NCBI RefSeq assembly: GCF_004000825.1
Contig: NZ_BILZ01000061.1
Coordinates: 1 to 33,903 of the forward strand
DNA from: Paenibacillus kobensis NBRC 15729
Lineage (GTDB): Bacteria; Bacillota; Bacilli; Paenibacillales; Paenibacillaceae
Reading direction: 5' to 3'
Length of the DNA stretch: 33,903 nucleotides
Below the pieces are notes generated by a model. It was not told the DNA's origin and ran no database searches. It saw only the letters and a list, made by a program, of their open reading frames with translations. Shown piece by piece: positions 9,501 to 17,536 of the stretch (the stretch's first letter is position 1; each line of letters begins with the position of its first letter). The position numbers were made by a program, and so were the translations under genes.

Positions 9501-10530
9501 GGCTGTAGAAGCGCTGGATACGTATCCTCCTTATAACTCTTACAACAGCAGTTATATCAATAAGGCACTTGATACGATCTATCTTTTCTACAACGAGTTT
9601 CTGGATTTGACGAGCGTGCCGGCAGCTGCCGATTATACGCTCAGCAAAGGCGTTGTCGATAGCGTAACATTGTTCAACTATGATAATGCTTTCGGACCTT
9701 CGCCAAGCTATGTCAAACTCAAAGTTAGCGGTATTACAGCTAACGATGCGGCAAACTTAAAGATCAGTTACACCGGAACCGCCGTTCAGGATCTGTCCGA
9801 TGCGAAGAACAAAGCAAATACGTTCTCGTCTTATCCTGTAGCACAATCGATTGAGAAAATCGAACTGGTGAAATTAAGCTCGGACCGCACTTCGATGAAT
9901 GTCGATGTTATTCCAGGCTGGAATCCGCAAGACCACCAGGACCTTGACCTTCAAGATCCTGCACGATTCACGGTGTCCGTGAACGGAACGGATATCCATC
10001 CTGCGACTATTCGATACAGCTATTCCATCGGCCGTGTTTATTACACGTTGAAGTTTGCTAATGCGCTGCCGGACGGAGCCATTACGGTCACGTTCGATTC
10101 GTCCAATCTTACATCCTGGACGACCGACGCTTACTCGAGCAGTCTTTCATCGCAAGATGTTCAGCAATTAGAAGCTCCAGGCACCCCAACGGCAAGCTAT
10201 GCAGCTGGACGACTGAGCCTTGCATTCGCTGACGGATTCGAGAAAGGAAATGAAAGCATTGCCGCAGGTCTGGTCATCAAGGTAGACGGTGTCGAATATG
10301 CACTTCGTGGATATATCGTCACCTCGGATTGGAACACGTCTACAGACAATGACTATTTGATCGACTTTAACAATCCTAATAATTTTGCTGCACATATCAA
10401 AAATGCGATCGAAGCCGGAGCTGTCGTTGAAATTAAGTACACGAAAGTAAACGGAACGAATGTCGCACAGCTGTCCGACTCTTCAGGTACGCTGCTGCCT
10501 GATTTCGATTACATCACCGTTACGAAGTAA
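6586..10530 (+). CDS. Large SLH-domain surface protein with beta-solenoid and Ig-like modules
   Basis: A 1314-residue exported protein. It has a signal peptide with likely cleavage after ASA at residue 28, then three SLH domains at about 30-72, 88-132 and 146-192. These carry the motifs VTRAEF, ITRQEA and LTRAEA and should bind pyruvylated secondary cell-wall polymer. Residues 205-385 form short repeating beta units rich in N, G and V (NMNISGNLYI, LNNVEIEGSVFV), probably a beta-solenoid. A Thr/Gly/Ser/Pro linker (385-415), a Big_2 Ig-like domain (about 416-504), further Ig-like and invasin-like modules and SwmB-like beta domains (about 985-1300) follow. No catalytic motif is seen. The start is TTG 6586 with AAGGGAG 9 bases upstream. 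It is probably an S-layer-associated adhesin or scaffold. Confidence 0.92.
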   Translation: MKQTPKKLISLMVAFIVTVMTLAAPASAESYRDSEKHWAQAAINQWSEYGVVQGSGGAFRPNDDVTRAEFATMINNIMKYTEKGTNPFSDMKADAWYSDAMLKLNHAGVLNGVGGKALPNNPITRQEAAVILFKAFHFGQASTAASFTDGTDIAAWAQEAVTALASAKVINGRPDGSFKPQAHLTRAEAVTVFNNFIQDLVSKPGDHKKDVQGNVVVNTAGAVLNDMNISGNLYITQGVGEGEVTLNNVEIEGSVFVEGGGEHSIIFNSVDVNGALVVNKYNGKVRVLATGTTSVSVTRLESGALLVTKELTGGGFETVEIPADVVAGQEIVLDGTFNKVVNQSSSASITANGTIKELVADADTKLKGEVKVEKVSGDNSASVNDKPVSTTSNTNTGTTGGSPSPGTPSPSIPGGLSTVSVVGVLINERVVSLSIGQTKQLTATVLPTNATNKKVTWSVIGGSGIISIDQNGLVTALKEGTAAVKVVTEDGSKTDEITVTVHKTAFTVSLSKFEGSVIDAAYPVDPAVIANSASLNIKDSFKASENMYVATITASSKLQATTAPAGQFAYVVATLKDSNGNPVTDTTDFTVTVTKAVYSYSPVFGEGISSSLKAGSFIMKLDSKDLTTIQHIEWKITRPGYEPISIYMTYAPFDVASIKSVGPITGDPVVGSTLTAGAAQYEGTPANNNLTYQWSRTGASNAFLTIIPGATSSTYVTTNDDVGKYIQVLVSADNTHVLGSVGSSAFGPITAPVDQTDLFTAIEDAYLANNVDQNNIISDLNLMTSLSQYPGATLSWSSDMPTAISNVGAVTRDSENDQFVNLTVTISGTVTATKTYELIVRRNGTDNVGTGNYIDSYFAEGYPQAYVKDGTIWVRYMLTAPAEVYMVVNTINGHWDSDVKAGLEGHSGTNNTIVYANKWPYFNIDNSKVNQVQDFDTGAELSDGAARVEFVIKDASQNYTSSNVTTVHFDQTAVEALDTYPPYNSYNSSYINKALDTIYLFYNEFLDLTSVPAAADYTLSKGVVDSVTLFNYDNAFGPSPSYVKLKVSGITANDAANLKISYTGTAVQDLSDAKNKANTFSSYPVAQSIEKIELVKLSSDRTSMNVDVIPGWNPQDHQDLDLQDPARFTVSVNGTDIHPATIRYSYSIGRVYYTLKFANALPDGAITVTFDSSNLTSWTTDAYSSSLSSQDVQQLEAPGTPTASYAAGRLSLAFADGFEKGNESIAAGLVIKVDGVEYALRGYIVTSDWNTSTDNDYLIDFNNPNNFAAHIKNAIEAGAVVEIKYTKVNGTNVAQLSDSSGTLLPDFDYITVTK

Positions 10531-10535
10531 CAACA

Positions 10536-10571
10536 AAGAAGCTGACGCCATTTCGATGGCGTCAGCTTCTT
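10536..10571. terminator. Bidirectional terminator between the SLH gene and the ten-gene operon
   Basis: A perfect 16-base stem (10536-10551 with 10556-10571) closes a TTCG tetraloop. T-rich sequence follows on both strands, and the hairpin lies between the convergent stops at 10530 and 10586. It serves both transcripts. Confidence 0.93.
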
Positions 10572-10585
10572 TTCATACAAGGACA

Positions 10586-11332
10586 TTAAGATCGGCCAAC
10601 GCTCGCCGTGAGCGTGCCTGCCAACTCCGACTCAATCCATCCTACGACCTGCTCTCGATAGTCATGGATGAAGAAGTGGCCCGCTTCATACGCTTGAAGC
10701 GAGCAGCTTCCGGACGTATATCGCTGCCATTGCGACATAACCTCTGCCGTCGAGTGGTCAAGCGTGCCGTACAGCACGGAAATCGGACACCTCAGCTTGC
10801 TGTCATCCGATTGGAACTGGTACCGTTCCGAAACCGTATAGTCTTTGCGCAGCATCGGCATAAACATTCGGAACAGCCCCCGGTGGGCAATGAGCTCCTC
10901 CGGTATGCCGCCGAATTGGATGATTTCTTCAATGAACGCTTCGTCATCGAGTTCATGCAGCACCTTGGCATCCGCTCTGCGGGGCACATGGGGCGGATTG
11001 CGGCCGGCAACGAATAGATGAACCGGTGATGGCATAACATTCTGCTTGCTAAGCATACGCGATACTTCAAAGGCAATGATTGCCCCCATGCTATGACCGA
11101 ATAGAGCATAGGGCTGGCCGTCGATTTGCGCTTGTATCATCTCATATATATCCGCAACCGCTTCATCCATCGTCGAGCATAACGGCACTCTAGCGCGGAC
11201 GCCTCTGCCTGCAAGCTCGACAGGGACTGCCTCGACTGCATCACTCTTCATCAAAAGCTGCCAGTCTTGATATTCAGCCGCCGAGCCTCCGGCATAAGGG
11301 ATACAGAACAATTTACAATTGGGCATATTCAT
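10586..11332 (-). CDS. Type II thioesterase (GrsT/SrfAD-like)
   Basis: A 248-residue alpha/beta hydrolase of the stand-alone thioesterase family that works with carrier-protein pathways. It shows the family opening LFCIPYAGGSAAEY, the PVELAGRG segment, the nucleophile Ser81 in FGHSMGA, Asp192 in YGTLDHS and His219 in EAGHFF. Such enzymes remove wrong or stalled acyl groups from the phosphopantetheine arm, and sometimes release the product. It is the last gene of the operon. The start ATG 11332 overlaps the MFS stop as ATGA and has AAGGAG 6 bases upstream. The frame stays open further 5' inside the MFS gene, but that extension is not family-like. With no NRPS or PKS present, its partner is most likely the carrier protein at 17231. 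Confidence 0.93.
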   Translation of the reverse strand: MNMPNCKLFCIPYAGGSAAEYQDWQLLMKSDAVEAVPVELAGRGVRARVPLCSTMDEAVADIYEMIQAQIDGQPYALFGHSMGAIIAFEVSRMLSKQNVMPSPVHLFVAGRNPPHVPRRADAKVLHELDDEAFIEEIIQFGGIPEELIAHRGLFRMFMPMLRKDYTVSERYQFQSDDSKLRCPISVLYGTLDHSTAEVMSQWQRYTSGSCSLQAYEAGHFFIHDYREQVVGWIESELAGTLTASVGRS

Positions 11333-12594
11333 GCTCTTCTCCTTATACGTTCGTCGTATTGTGCCGGGATCAGCTTGCTTCTTCGGCTGAACGCGATGTC
11401 CGCGATTGGAGCTGCCAGAACGAGAATGGCCACGAGCAAATAGATCCAACGAATGGAGATTGCATCGCCTAAGTAACCGACACCTAAATAGACGAATAGA
11501 CTCATATACGAAATCAGCATGACCATCATGCTGTTCACTCTGCCGATGAACGCTTGTTCGATCTCTAATTGAATGAGCGTTTCGTTATGGATTCGATTCG
11601 TAACGACGAAGCAGCCTAGCAGCAAATACCCAATCAAAGCTTGAATAAGACCCGACGAAGTCAGGAAAAGAACAAGCGCACCTGCAATGAGCACCATGCT
11701 GATTCGGCCGAACGATACGAGCTTATACCGTTGGAGAAGCGTTGCCAACAAGTAGCTGCCCGTAATGGCGCCTATCGCCCATGCCGCTTCGATATAGCCG
11801 AAGCCCGTCGAGCCGACTTTCAACTCCCGCTCTGTAAAAACAGGAAGCAGCGTATTGCACACATACAGCGTCATATAACCGAATATTTGGATGATGGCCG
11901 TTGAGATTACTTTGGGACGGGACTTCATATACCGATAGCCTTCCGCCCAATCTTCCCTCATCCTGCCTGTGGCTGCAGATTCTTCGCTCCGTTTAATCGG
12001 ATAGAGCGCAACGATCATATAGGTCAGCAGCGCGGACAACGCGAAAGTAAAAATATTAATATAAATGACGATCACAGCCGAGAATGCAGCAACCAGAATT
12101 CCGCCTGCCGCAGAGCCGATAAGCATGCCGAGCTGGTTGGCTATGCCGAGACGAGCGTTCGCACGCAGCAACTGCTCCTGTGGCACAACCATCCGAATCA
12201 GCCCCATTGACGACGGCCAGTGAATACGGTCGAATGCCGCAAGTATAAACTCGGTTGCATAGATAATACCGGCGGGGATATCGCCTTGAATGGCGAACAA
12301 TGGGATGACACACATCGCGATTGCACGCAGACCGTCGCTTGCCGCACATAAGTTTCGGAAATTCCACCGGTCAATCAGCACGCCCATAACCGGTGAGAGC
12401 ACTATGCCTGCAATGCTGTGCACGACCAGCAGCCATCCGATCGAGGCAACCGATTGCGTCATGCTGAATAACAGCAGACTCATGCCGATAAATTGCATGC
12501 CTGCACCGGTCGAGGAAATTAATGACGCGGCAATAAACTTCCCGAATTCCTTATTTAGCGTTACAGCCTCGATGCGTCCGCGACGCGTCAACAT
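11329..12594 (-). CDS. MFS exporter (DHA3/MefA-like)
   Basis: A 421-residue major facilitator protein with about 12 predicted membrane spans. It has the loop signature VLIDRWNFRN after span 2 and a matching position in the second half. It resembles DHA3-type proton-driven drug and macrolide exporters. Its place near the end of a biosynthetic operon suggests that it exports the product or gives self-resistance. The start codon ATG 12594 overlaps the stop of the ATP-grasp gene by 7 bases, and its own stop overlaps the thioesterase start by 4. The ribosome site is weak (GAAGTGCC), in keeping with translational coupling. The substrate is unknown. Confidence 0.9.
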   Translation of the reverse strand: MLTRRGRIEAVTLNKEFGKFIAASLISSTGAGMQFIGMSLLLFSMTQSVASIGWLLVVHSIAGIVLSPVMGVLIDRWNFRNLCAASDGLRAIAMCVIPLFAIQGDIPAGIIYATEFILAAFDRIHWPSSMGLIRMVVPQEQLLRANARLGIANQLGMLIGSAAGGILVAAFSAVIVIYINIFTFALSALLTYMIVALYPIKRSEESAATGRMREDWAEGYRYMKSRPKVISTAIIQIFGYMTLYVCNTLLPVFTERELKVGSTGFGYIEAAWAIGAITGSYLLATLLQRYKLVSFGRISMVLIAGALVLFLTSSGLIQALIGYLLLGCFVVTNRIHNETLIQLEIEQAFIGRVNSMMVMLISYMSLFVYLGVGYLGDAISIRWIYLLVAILVLAAPIADIAFSRRSKLIPAQYDERIRRRA

Positions 12595-13844
12595 GGCACT
12601 TCGTCAGGAGCATCCTCCCGCTCGCGGCCTACCGCTTGCGGCAGAGGACGAACGTCGATACGGATGCGGCTCCATGCTTCTTCCACCGTTTCCACCGCGT
12701 CTTGCACCGTGCTGCCCTGAGCAAGTATAAAGCCGTTGCGCTCCATAGACTTCGTGAAAGGCTTCGTTCGCTGTCCGGGCTGAACATCGACCTGACACCT
12801 CACCACGCCGGGCAGCAACTCTGCTTCTTGCACACCGTCCAACGCAGCCACCTCGCCCGGAGGCAGCTGCAGATAGCGGATCGCTGCTGCCTGACCGGTA
12901 AATTCGCTGCTTAAATTCGGCTCGCCGGACAGAAATCCGTTGAAGGTCTGTGTGAATAGATCGAATCCATACACCCGCTCGACCATTTCGAATATATAAT
13001 CGCCGCCGACACGTGTATGAGTTTCGACGATGTACATGCCGTCTTCCGCTACAATAATTTCCGTATGCGACGGTCCGAATTGATGGCCAATTAAGTCCAT
13101 CAGTGCTTCGGTCAAACGCTTCGCTTCCTCCGCTTGGCTGTCCGGCAGCGAAGAAGGCATGTTATGGCCCGTCTCGACGAAGTTCGGCGCACCTGTCGTG
13201 AACTTGTCTGTTACGGCGATCATCGTATGCTTGCCGTTCCATGTGAAGCCTTCGACGCTGATTTCCCGTCCTTCAATAAATTTCTCTACGAGAATATCGC
13301 CGCCGGTATAAGCCGCCTGAATGAGCCCCAAAGCAGGCGCGATCTGACCGGTATCCGTAATTTTATAAATTTGCGCGCTGCCCGTGCCATAGCTCGGCTT
13401 CAGAATAACCGGGAGTTGATGCTCTTCGATGAAACGAAGCACCTCCTCCGTCTCTGATACGATTTCAAACGGCACGGAAGGGAATTGCTTTTCCTTCATA
13501 TAAGCACGCATCTTCGCTTTATCTCTCGTCGTCAGCACAGGGAACAGCGGATTGCCGGGCAAATTCAACCGCTCCTTCAGCATAGCCGCCGTCAAGATGC
13601 CCATCTCTTGGAAGGAAACGACGGCATCATACGGCTGACGCCGATGCAGGATGTCGATCAGTTCCAGCACAGCCGGATCATCGAGAGGCGAAGTAATCAG
13701 CTCAGCGATATACGCGAGATCTTCCGGTTTCACTTTGTCCTTCTCTTGGACGAGCGTAACTTCCAATCCGCATGCTCTCGCACGCTGGTAGATGCCCGTC
13801 CATCCGCCGATCATGATCATGCGCAAGGGACGCTTATCATCCAT
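12588..13844 (-). CDS. ATP-grasp ligase B (amino acid ligase-like)
   Basis: A 418-residue ATP-grasp enzyme. This family joins a carboxylate, activated as acyl-phosphate, to an amine or thiol. Visible motifs are PVILKPSYGTGSAQ (nucleotide-binding Lys and glycine loop), EKFIEGREISVEG, and the metal-binding segment GPSHTEIIV...YIVETHTRVGGD. In that last segment the common E-x-N-x-R is E-T-H-T-R, as in some L-amino acid ligases. The start ATG 13844 has GAGGAGGT 8 bases upstream and overlaps the decarboxylase stop by 8 bases. Candidate roles are dipeptide bond formation, as for BacD, or loading of an amino acid onto the carrier protein, as for BtrJ. The sequence alone cannot choose between them. 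Confidence 0.9.
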   Translation of the reverse strand: MDDKRPLRMIMIGGWTGIYQRARACGLEVTLVQEKDKVKPEDLAYIAELITSPLDDPAVLELIDILHRRQPYDAVVSFQEMGILTAAMLKERLNLPGNPLFPVLTTRDKAKMRAYMKEKQFPSVPFEIVSETEEVLRFIEEHQLPVILKPSYGTGSAQIYKITDTGQIAPALGLIQAAYTGGDILVEKFIEGREISVEGFTWNGKHTMIAVTDKFTTGAPNFVETGHNMPSSLPDSQAEEAKRLTEALMDLIGHQFGPSHTEIIVAEDGMYIVETHTRVGGDYIFEMVERVYGFDLFTQTFNGFLSGEPNLSSEFTGQAAAIRYLQLPPGEVAALDGVQEAELLPGVVRCQVDVQPGQRTKPFTKSMERNGFILAQGSTVQDAVETVEEAWSRIRIDVRPLPQAVGREREDAPDEVPC

Positions 13845-15171
13845 TGCAGCCGACCTCCTCATTCACCAACTCCGTACAGATGGAGTCCTCGAACGTCTCT
13901 CTGCGCACGGCAAGCCGCGATTGCCCATTGCTTACGAACACGACGGCAGGACGCAGAAACCGGTTGTAATTGTTCGACATCGCATACGTATAAGCACCCG
14001 TGCATTGAACAGCCAATATGTCGCCCGTCGCAACTTCCGGCAATCCGGCCTGATCCATCATTCGATCCGTCTCGCAATGGCGCCCGAAGATGCGAACCGG
14101 ATGAAGCTCTGCTGCATCCGCATTCGGCCGCGAGGCCGACAATACATTATGCTGGGCATCATACATGATTGGCCGCGGATTATCCGACAGTCCGCCATCG
14201 ACCGAAAGAAACGCGCACACATCCTGCCCTTCAGGAACAGGCTTAATCGGCCCTACCTTATACAAAGTTGTCCCGTATTCAGCTACAACGGAACGTCCAG
14301 GCTCGATGCCGAAGATGACGTCTTCCTCGCAGAGCGGAACGATCTTCTCCTTGAACACCGGCATGACGCCATCCGCCCATTCCTCCGGTGCAGGAGGCGT
14401 TGCATGCCCGGAGTAATTCACTCCCATACCTCCGCCCATCGTAATGGCGGACGGCTTCCAGCCATGAATCGCGGTCACGTTGCGGATGAACACGGACAGA
14501 CGGTCCAGCGCCTCTTGATGAAATTTTACTTCTTGAATCTGGGAGCCGAGATGAAAGTGGAAGCCGCGCAGCGTAATCGAAGACGATTGCAGCGCCGCTT
14601 CGATCGCTTGAATAGCCGTGCCGTCGAAGATGGACAGCCCGAACTTCGATTCCATATGGCCGGTTGTGAACTTCGGATTCGAGTAGACGTTAACGCCTAA
14701 ATTCACCCGAATATCGACCGCTTGATTTCGGCCCTGCAAGGATGCTTCCCTCTCAATCATTGCGATTTCTTCCAAGCAATCGATAACGAGCGTTCTTACG
14801 CCGCTTGATACGGCAAGCTTAATCTCGTTCCTCGTTTTGTAATTGCCGTGGAACGTAATGCGGGATGCAGGAGCTCCTGCCCAAAGCGCCAGCTTCAGTT
14901 CTCCCTCGGACACGACGTCCAGACTAAGCCCTTCCTCGTTCACCAGTCTGACCATTTGGCCGATCATGAACGCTTTCGAAGCATAAGCCACATCGATATG
15001 CGGCCAATGCTCATGGAAGCTGCGTACATAGTCGCGGCAACGCGTCCGGATCGCCTCTTCGTCCATGACATATAAAGGCGTGCCGTATTGTTCGGCTAAT
15101 GCGAGCGTATCGCATCCGCCAATTTCCAGATTCCCCTGTTCATTGACGCATTGAGTTCCATATTGAATCAT
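13837..15171 (-). CDS. LysA/BtrK-like PLP-dependent amino acid decarboxylase
   Basis: A 444-residue fold-type III PLP enzyme of the diaminopimelate decarboxylase family. The PLP lysine is Lys66 in YASKAF. HLGSQI, GGGMGVNYSG (phosphate loop), EPGRSVV, the catalytic Cys366 in RHCETD and the C-terminal GDILAVQCTGAY follow in normal order. Members decarboxylate free DAP, ornithine or arginine, and in one case (BtrK of butirosin synthesis) glutamate bound to an acyl carrier protein. Between an epimerase and an ATP-grasp ligase in a carrier-protein operon, a BtrK-like role is attractive but unproven. ATG 15171 is preferred, 8 bases after GGGGG; a GTG lies just before it. It is probably not the housekeeping lysine gene. 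Confidence 0.9.
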   Translation of the reverse strand: MIQYGTQCVNEQGNLEIGGCDTLALAEQYGTPLYVMDEEAIRTRCRDYVRSFHEHWPHIDVAYASKAFMIGQMVRLVNEEGLSLDVVSEGELKLALWAGAPASRITFHGNYKTRNEIKLAVSSGVRTLVIDCLEEIAMIEREASLQGRNQAVDIRVNLGVNVYSNPKFTTGHMESKFGLSIFDGTAIQAIEAALQSSSITLRGFHFHLGSQIQEVKFHQEALDRLSVFIRNVTAIHGWKPSAITMGGGMGVNYSGHATPPAPEEWADGVMPVFKEKIVPLCEEDVIFGIEPGRSVVAEYGTTLYKVGPIKPVPEGQDVCAFLSVDGGLSDNPRPIMYDAQHNVLSASRPNADAAELHPVRIFGRHCETDRMMDQAGLPEVATGDILAVQCTGAYTYAMSNNYNRFLRPAVVFVSNGQSRLAVRRETFEDSICTELVNEEVGCNG

Positions 15172-15183
15172 CACGTTAACCCC

Positions 15184-15957
15184 CTATCTGGCGGAATTGG
15201 CAAAATAAGAGCCTTCTGCAACTAGACTTACGCTGCCGGACATGCTAAGCATCCGCTCGTTAGCATTCCAATGAACGCGTACGCAGCCTTGCGGTGTCAA
15301 TACGTCCGAATCCATCGGCCAATCCGCATGCTCCAGCGCAACCGCCATCGCTGCGGCCGCAGAACCTGTCGCACACCCTTCTACAATACCGACGCCCCGT
15401 TCCCAAGGCAGCACCCGGATGATCCCGCGTTCGATCACGGATGCAAACATCACGTTAGTCCCCCCGTCGTACGTCATTTCTTCACGCGGCCCGTCACTGA
15501 TCAAGTCGACAAAAGCCAGATCCGTCAAAATAACAAGATGCGGCGATCCCACAACATACTGATAACGCGGCTTCGACTCATGTTTGCTTATAAGCGGGTC
15601 CCGTTCGAATTGGATGACCGCATTGAACCCCATGCCGTCCGTATCGGACAGACGGTGCGTCACCGTCGCTCCCTGCGCTTTAATGACAATATCTTCGTCC
15701 CGTAAATGAGGCTTGTTCACATAAGCAAAGGCCGCTACGCAGCGTGCTCCGTTCCCGCACATCGGCGCCTCGGAGCCGTCCGCGTTGAATACCCGCATAT
15801 GAACGGTATTGTCGCCCAGCCACTGCGCGACGAGCAGACCATCCGAGCCGATCCCCGTCCGCTTGGAGCATATGCCCGGAATGTCGACAGACCCGGGATT
15901 GATATTTTCCACGACGATATAACTGTTGCCTTCTGCTTCAAACTTCCAGAACTGCAT
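15184..15957 (-). CDS. DapF-family amino acid epimerase/racemase
   Basis: A 257-residue cofactor-independent two-cysteine epimerase. The catalytic pair is Cys67 (APMCGNGAR) and Cys195 (EGCATGS). Positions that bind DAP in true DapF are only partly kept: GNDF is GNSY, GNPH is GSPH, and GETxACGTG is GIVEGCATG, while NADGSEA and GTNV are kept. This suggests a substrate other than meso-DAP; DapF relatives are known that racemise histidine or other amino acids. ATG 15957 has GGAGGG 6 bases upstream and matches the usual N terminus. ATG 15990 overlaps the previous stop as ATGA but has no ribosome site. It probably supplies a D-amino acid or inverts a centre in an intermediate. Confidence 0.9.
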   Translation of the reverse strand: MQFWKFEAEGNSYIVVENINPGSVDIPGICSKRTGIGSDGLLVAQWLGDNTVHMRVFNADGSEAPMCGNGARCVAAFAYVNKPHLRDEDIVIKAQGATVTHRLSDTDGMGFNAVIQFERDPLISKHESKPRYQYVVGSPHLVILTDLAFVDLISDGPREEMTYDGGTNVMFASVIERGIIRVLPWERGVGIVEGCATGSAAAAMAVALEHADWPMDSDVLTPQGCVRVHWNANERMLSMSGSVSLVAEGSYFANSAR

Positions 15958-15986
15958 GGACAACCCTCCATCAGGTATGGTTTCGG

Positions 15987-17234
15987 TCATGCCAAATAAG
16001 GTACTTTCGGCTTCGTTCGAACGGTCACCTCGATCGCATCACATACGGATTGTGCCATTGCAATGCATTCCCCTTCCGTTGCCGCACTCGTGAGTACTGA
16101 GAGAAGCGTATCGTTGTTCGAAGAGGTAGACGAGACGAACCGGCTCTGCGGCGCATGATTCATAACCCAGAGCGGGCCTGCCTCGCTCGATTCCAGCGAC
16201 TGAAGGTCAATGGAAATGTAGCCTTCCGTCGGCGGATAATACTCGAACAGCGTCGCCACTTTCGCTGCCTCCGTATTGGCCGTAAATTCGCCCGTGACGT
16301 ACAAATCCGCAAGCGAAGCGAAGATATTTATGGACATCGCTTGATTGATCAACCAGTAGCAAGGAAAGCCGAATAAGCGCGGATTCACTTCAAGAATGTA
16401 CAGACGGCCGTCATTATCCATAATGTATTCGATATGGCACGGTCCGAAGTCGAATTGAAAACGTTCAATGAACGCATAGGTTTCTTGGATGACCGCTTCC
16501 GTCTCCACCCCTTGGTACGGGAAAATAAATCCCGACTCGACGAAGCTCGGCGGCTGTCCCAAATACCGGTTCGTTACGCCGAGCATGTGCACGCCGCTGC
16601 TGTCCTTAATAAACTCGCAGCTGAAGATTGGACCCGGGATATACTCTTCAAGCAAATATTCGCTGTCCTCAACGACACCCTTCGTGAAGCGAGACAGCAG
16701 CTGCAGCGTTTCATAAGCGGCCTGCAGCTCCTCCGTCGTATACACAAGACGGATCCCTTCGGATTGATTGCCGTTCACCGGCTTGAAGACGAGCGCCTTG
16801 TTCATCTCCGCTAGGAAAGCTTCTCCCTCTTCAACCGTGCGGCACAGCCGGAACGATGGAACCGGAAATCCGAGCTCGCGCTGCTTCTCCCGGAATTCAT
16901 GCTTATTGCGCAGCGATTGGGCAAGGGACGGATCCAGATTACGGTAGCCCTTATCCTTGCAGTACTGCGTGACGAGCGGAATCATAAAGTCGCCAGTCGT
17001 GAAAATGCAAGCTATTTCGTACCGGCCGCTCAGCTCGTCAAGCTTCTGCACGAAGTAGTCGGGCTCGAATAACCGCTTGTCCCGGACTACTTCTTCTGCC
17101 ATCTCCAAATATTCCGGCACATTCTTATACATGCCCGAAGTCAGATAGACGACCGAATAGCCAGCCTGCGTCAAATCGCGGATTTCATAAGCGTGGTTAC
17201 CGGACTCGATAAGAACGACAACCTTCGGCCTCAC
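15987..17234 (-). CDS. ATP-grasp ligase A
   Basis: A 415-residue ATP-grasp protein that differs from the second one downstream. It has an N-terminal Rossmann-like part (PKVVVLIESGNHAYEI) and LVFKPVNGNQSEGIRLV for nucleotide binding at about residue 150. EEYIPGPIFSCEF follows, and then CHIEYIM...YILEVNPRLFG, which carries the intact metal-binding E-x-N-x-R. It should form an amide or thioester from a carboxylate with ATP. The start is GTG 17234, whose last bases overlap the carrier-protein stop as GTGA, with GGGGTGAT just upstream. This immediate coupling to the carrier-protein gene hints that the two proteins act together, as BtrJ does with BtrI; that is inference. Confidence 0.9.
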   Translation of the reverse strand: MRPKVVVLIESGNHAYEIRDLTQAGYSVVYLTSGMYKNVPEYLEMAEEVVRDKRLFEPDYFVQKLDELSGRYEIACIFTTGDFMIPLVTQYCKDKGYRNLDPSLAQSLRNKHEFREKQRELGFPVPSFRLCRTVEEGEAFLAEMNKALVFKPVNGNQSEGIRLVYTTEELQAAYETLQLLSRFTKGVVEDSEYLLEEYIPGPIFSCEFIKDSSGVHMLGVTNRYLGQPPSFVESGFIFPYQGVETEAVIQETYAFIERFQFDFGPCHIEYIMDNDGRLYILEVNPRLFGFPCYWLINQAMSINIFASLADLYVTGEFTANTEAAKVATLFEYYPPTEGYISIDLQSLESSEAGPLWVMNHAPQSRFVSSTSSNNDTLLSVLTSAATEGECIAMAQSVCDAIEVTVRTKPKVPYLA

Positions 17235-17485
17235 ACCATCACCCCATAGTTTTCGAGCGTCTTCATAATGCTGCGAATCGTCACGAAGTTGTCCAGCGTC
17301 AAATCTTCTTCACGGAATTGAATATGAAGCCGTTTCTCCAACTCAATGAGCAGCCTGACCGTCGTGATCGAATCAATGCCCTCATGGCTTAGATTGGTAT
17401 GCTCATCGAGCGCTATATTTCTTTTCAACACTGCCAATACGGCATCACGAACAGTACCAAACAATTGGTTCGAACCATTGTCCAT
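17231..17485 (-). CDS. Acyl carrier protein
   Basis: An 84-residue acidic helical carrier protein. The phosphopantetheine attachment serine is Ser39 in HEGIDSITTV, followed by the recognition helix VRLLIELEKRL and the LTLDNFVTIRSIMKTL ending typical of this fold. It holds the growing substrate as a thioester. ATG 17485 is preferred because AGGAGG sits 10 bases upstream; an in-frame ATG at 17515 lies before that site. It is the only carrier protein in the window and stands between an acyl-CoA-dehydrogenase-like gene and an ATP-grasp gene, so all tethered chemistry in the operon would take place on it. A matching phosphopantetheinyl transferase must be encoded elsewhere. Confidence 0.93.
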   Translation of the reverse strand: MDNGSNQLFGTVRDAVLAVLKRNIALDEHTNLSHEGIDSITTVRLLIELEKRLHIQFREEDLTLDNFVTIRSIMKTLENYGVMV

Positions 17486-17536
17486 TGTGCAACATCCTCC
17501 TATGTTTTCGTCCATAAGGTGCGGGCAGCCGCTGGA

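Noticed and set aside
13792..14700. Plus-strand ORF of 302 residues inside the decarboxylase gene
   Set aside because: Shadow of LysA-like coding sequence; Arg/His-rich, with no recognisable motif.
13837..15957. LysA- and DapF-like genes as the housekeeping lysine pathway
   Set aside because: They sit inside a carrier-protein operon, and DapF has changed substrate positions. A specialised role fits better, although a genome-wide check is needed.
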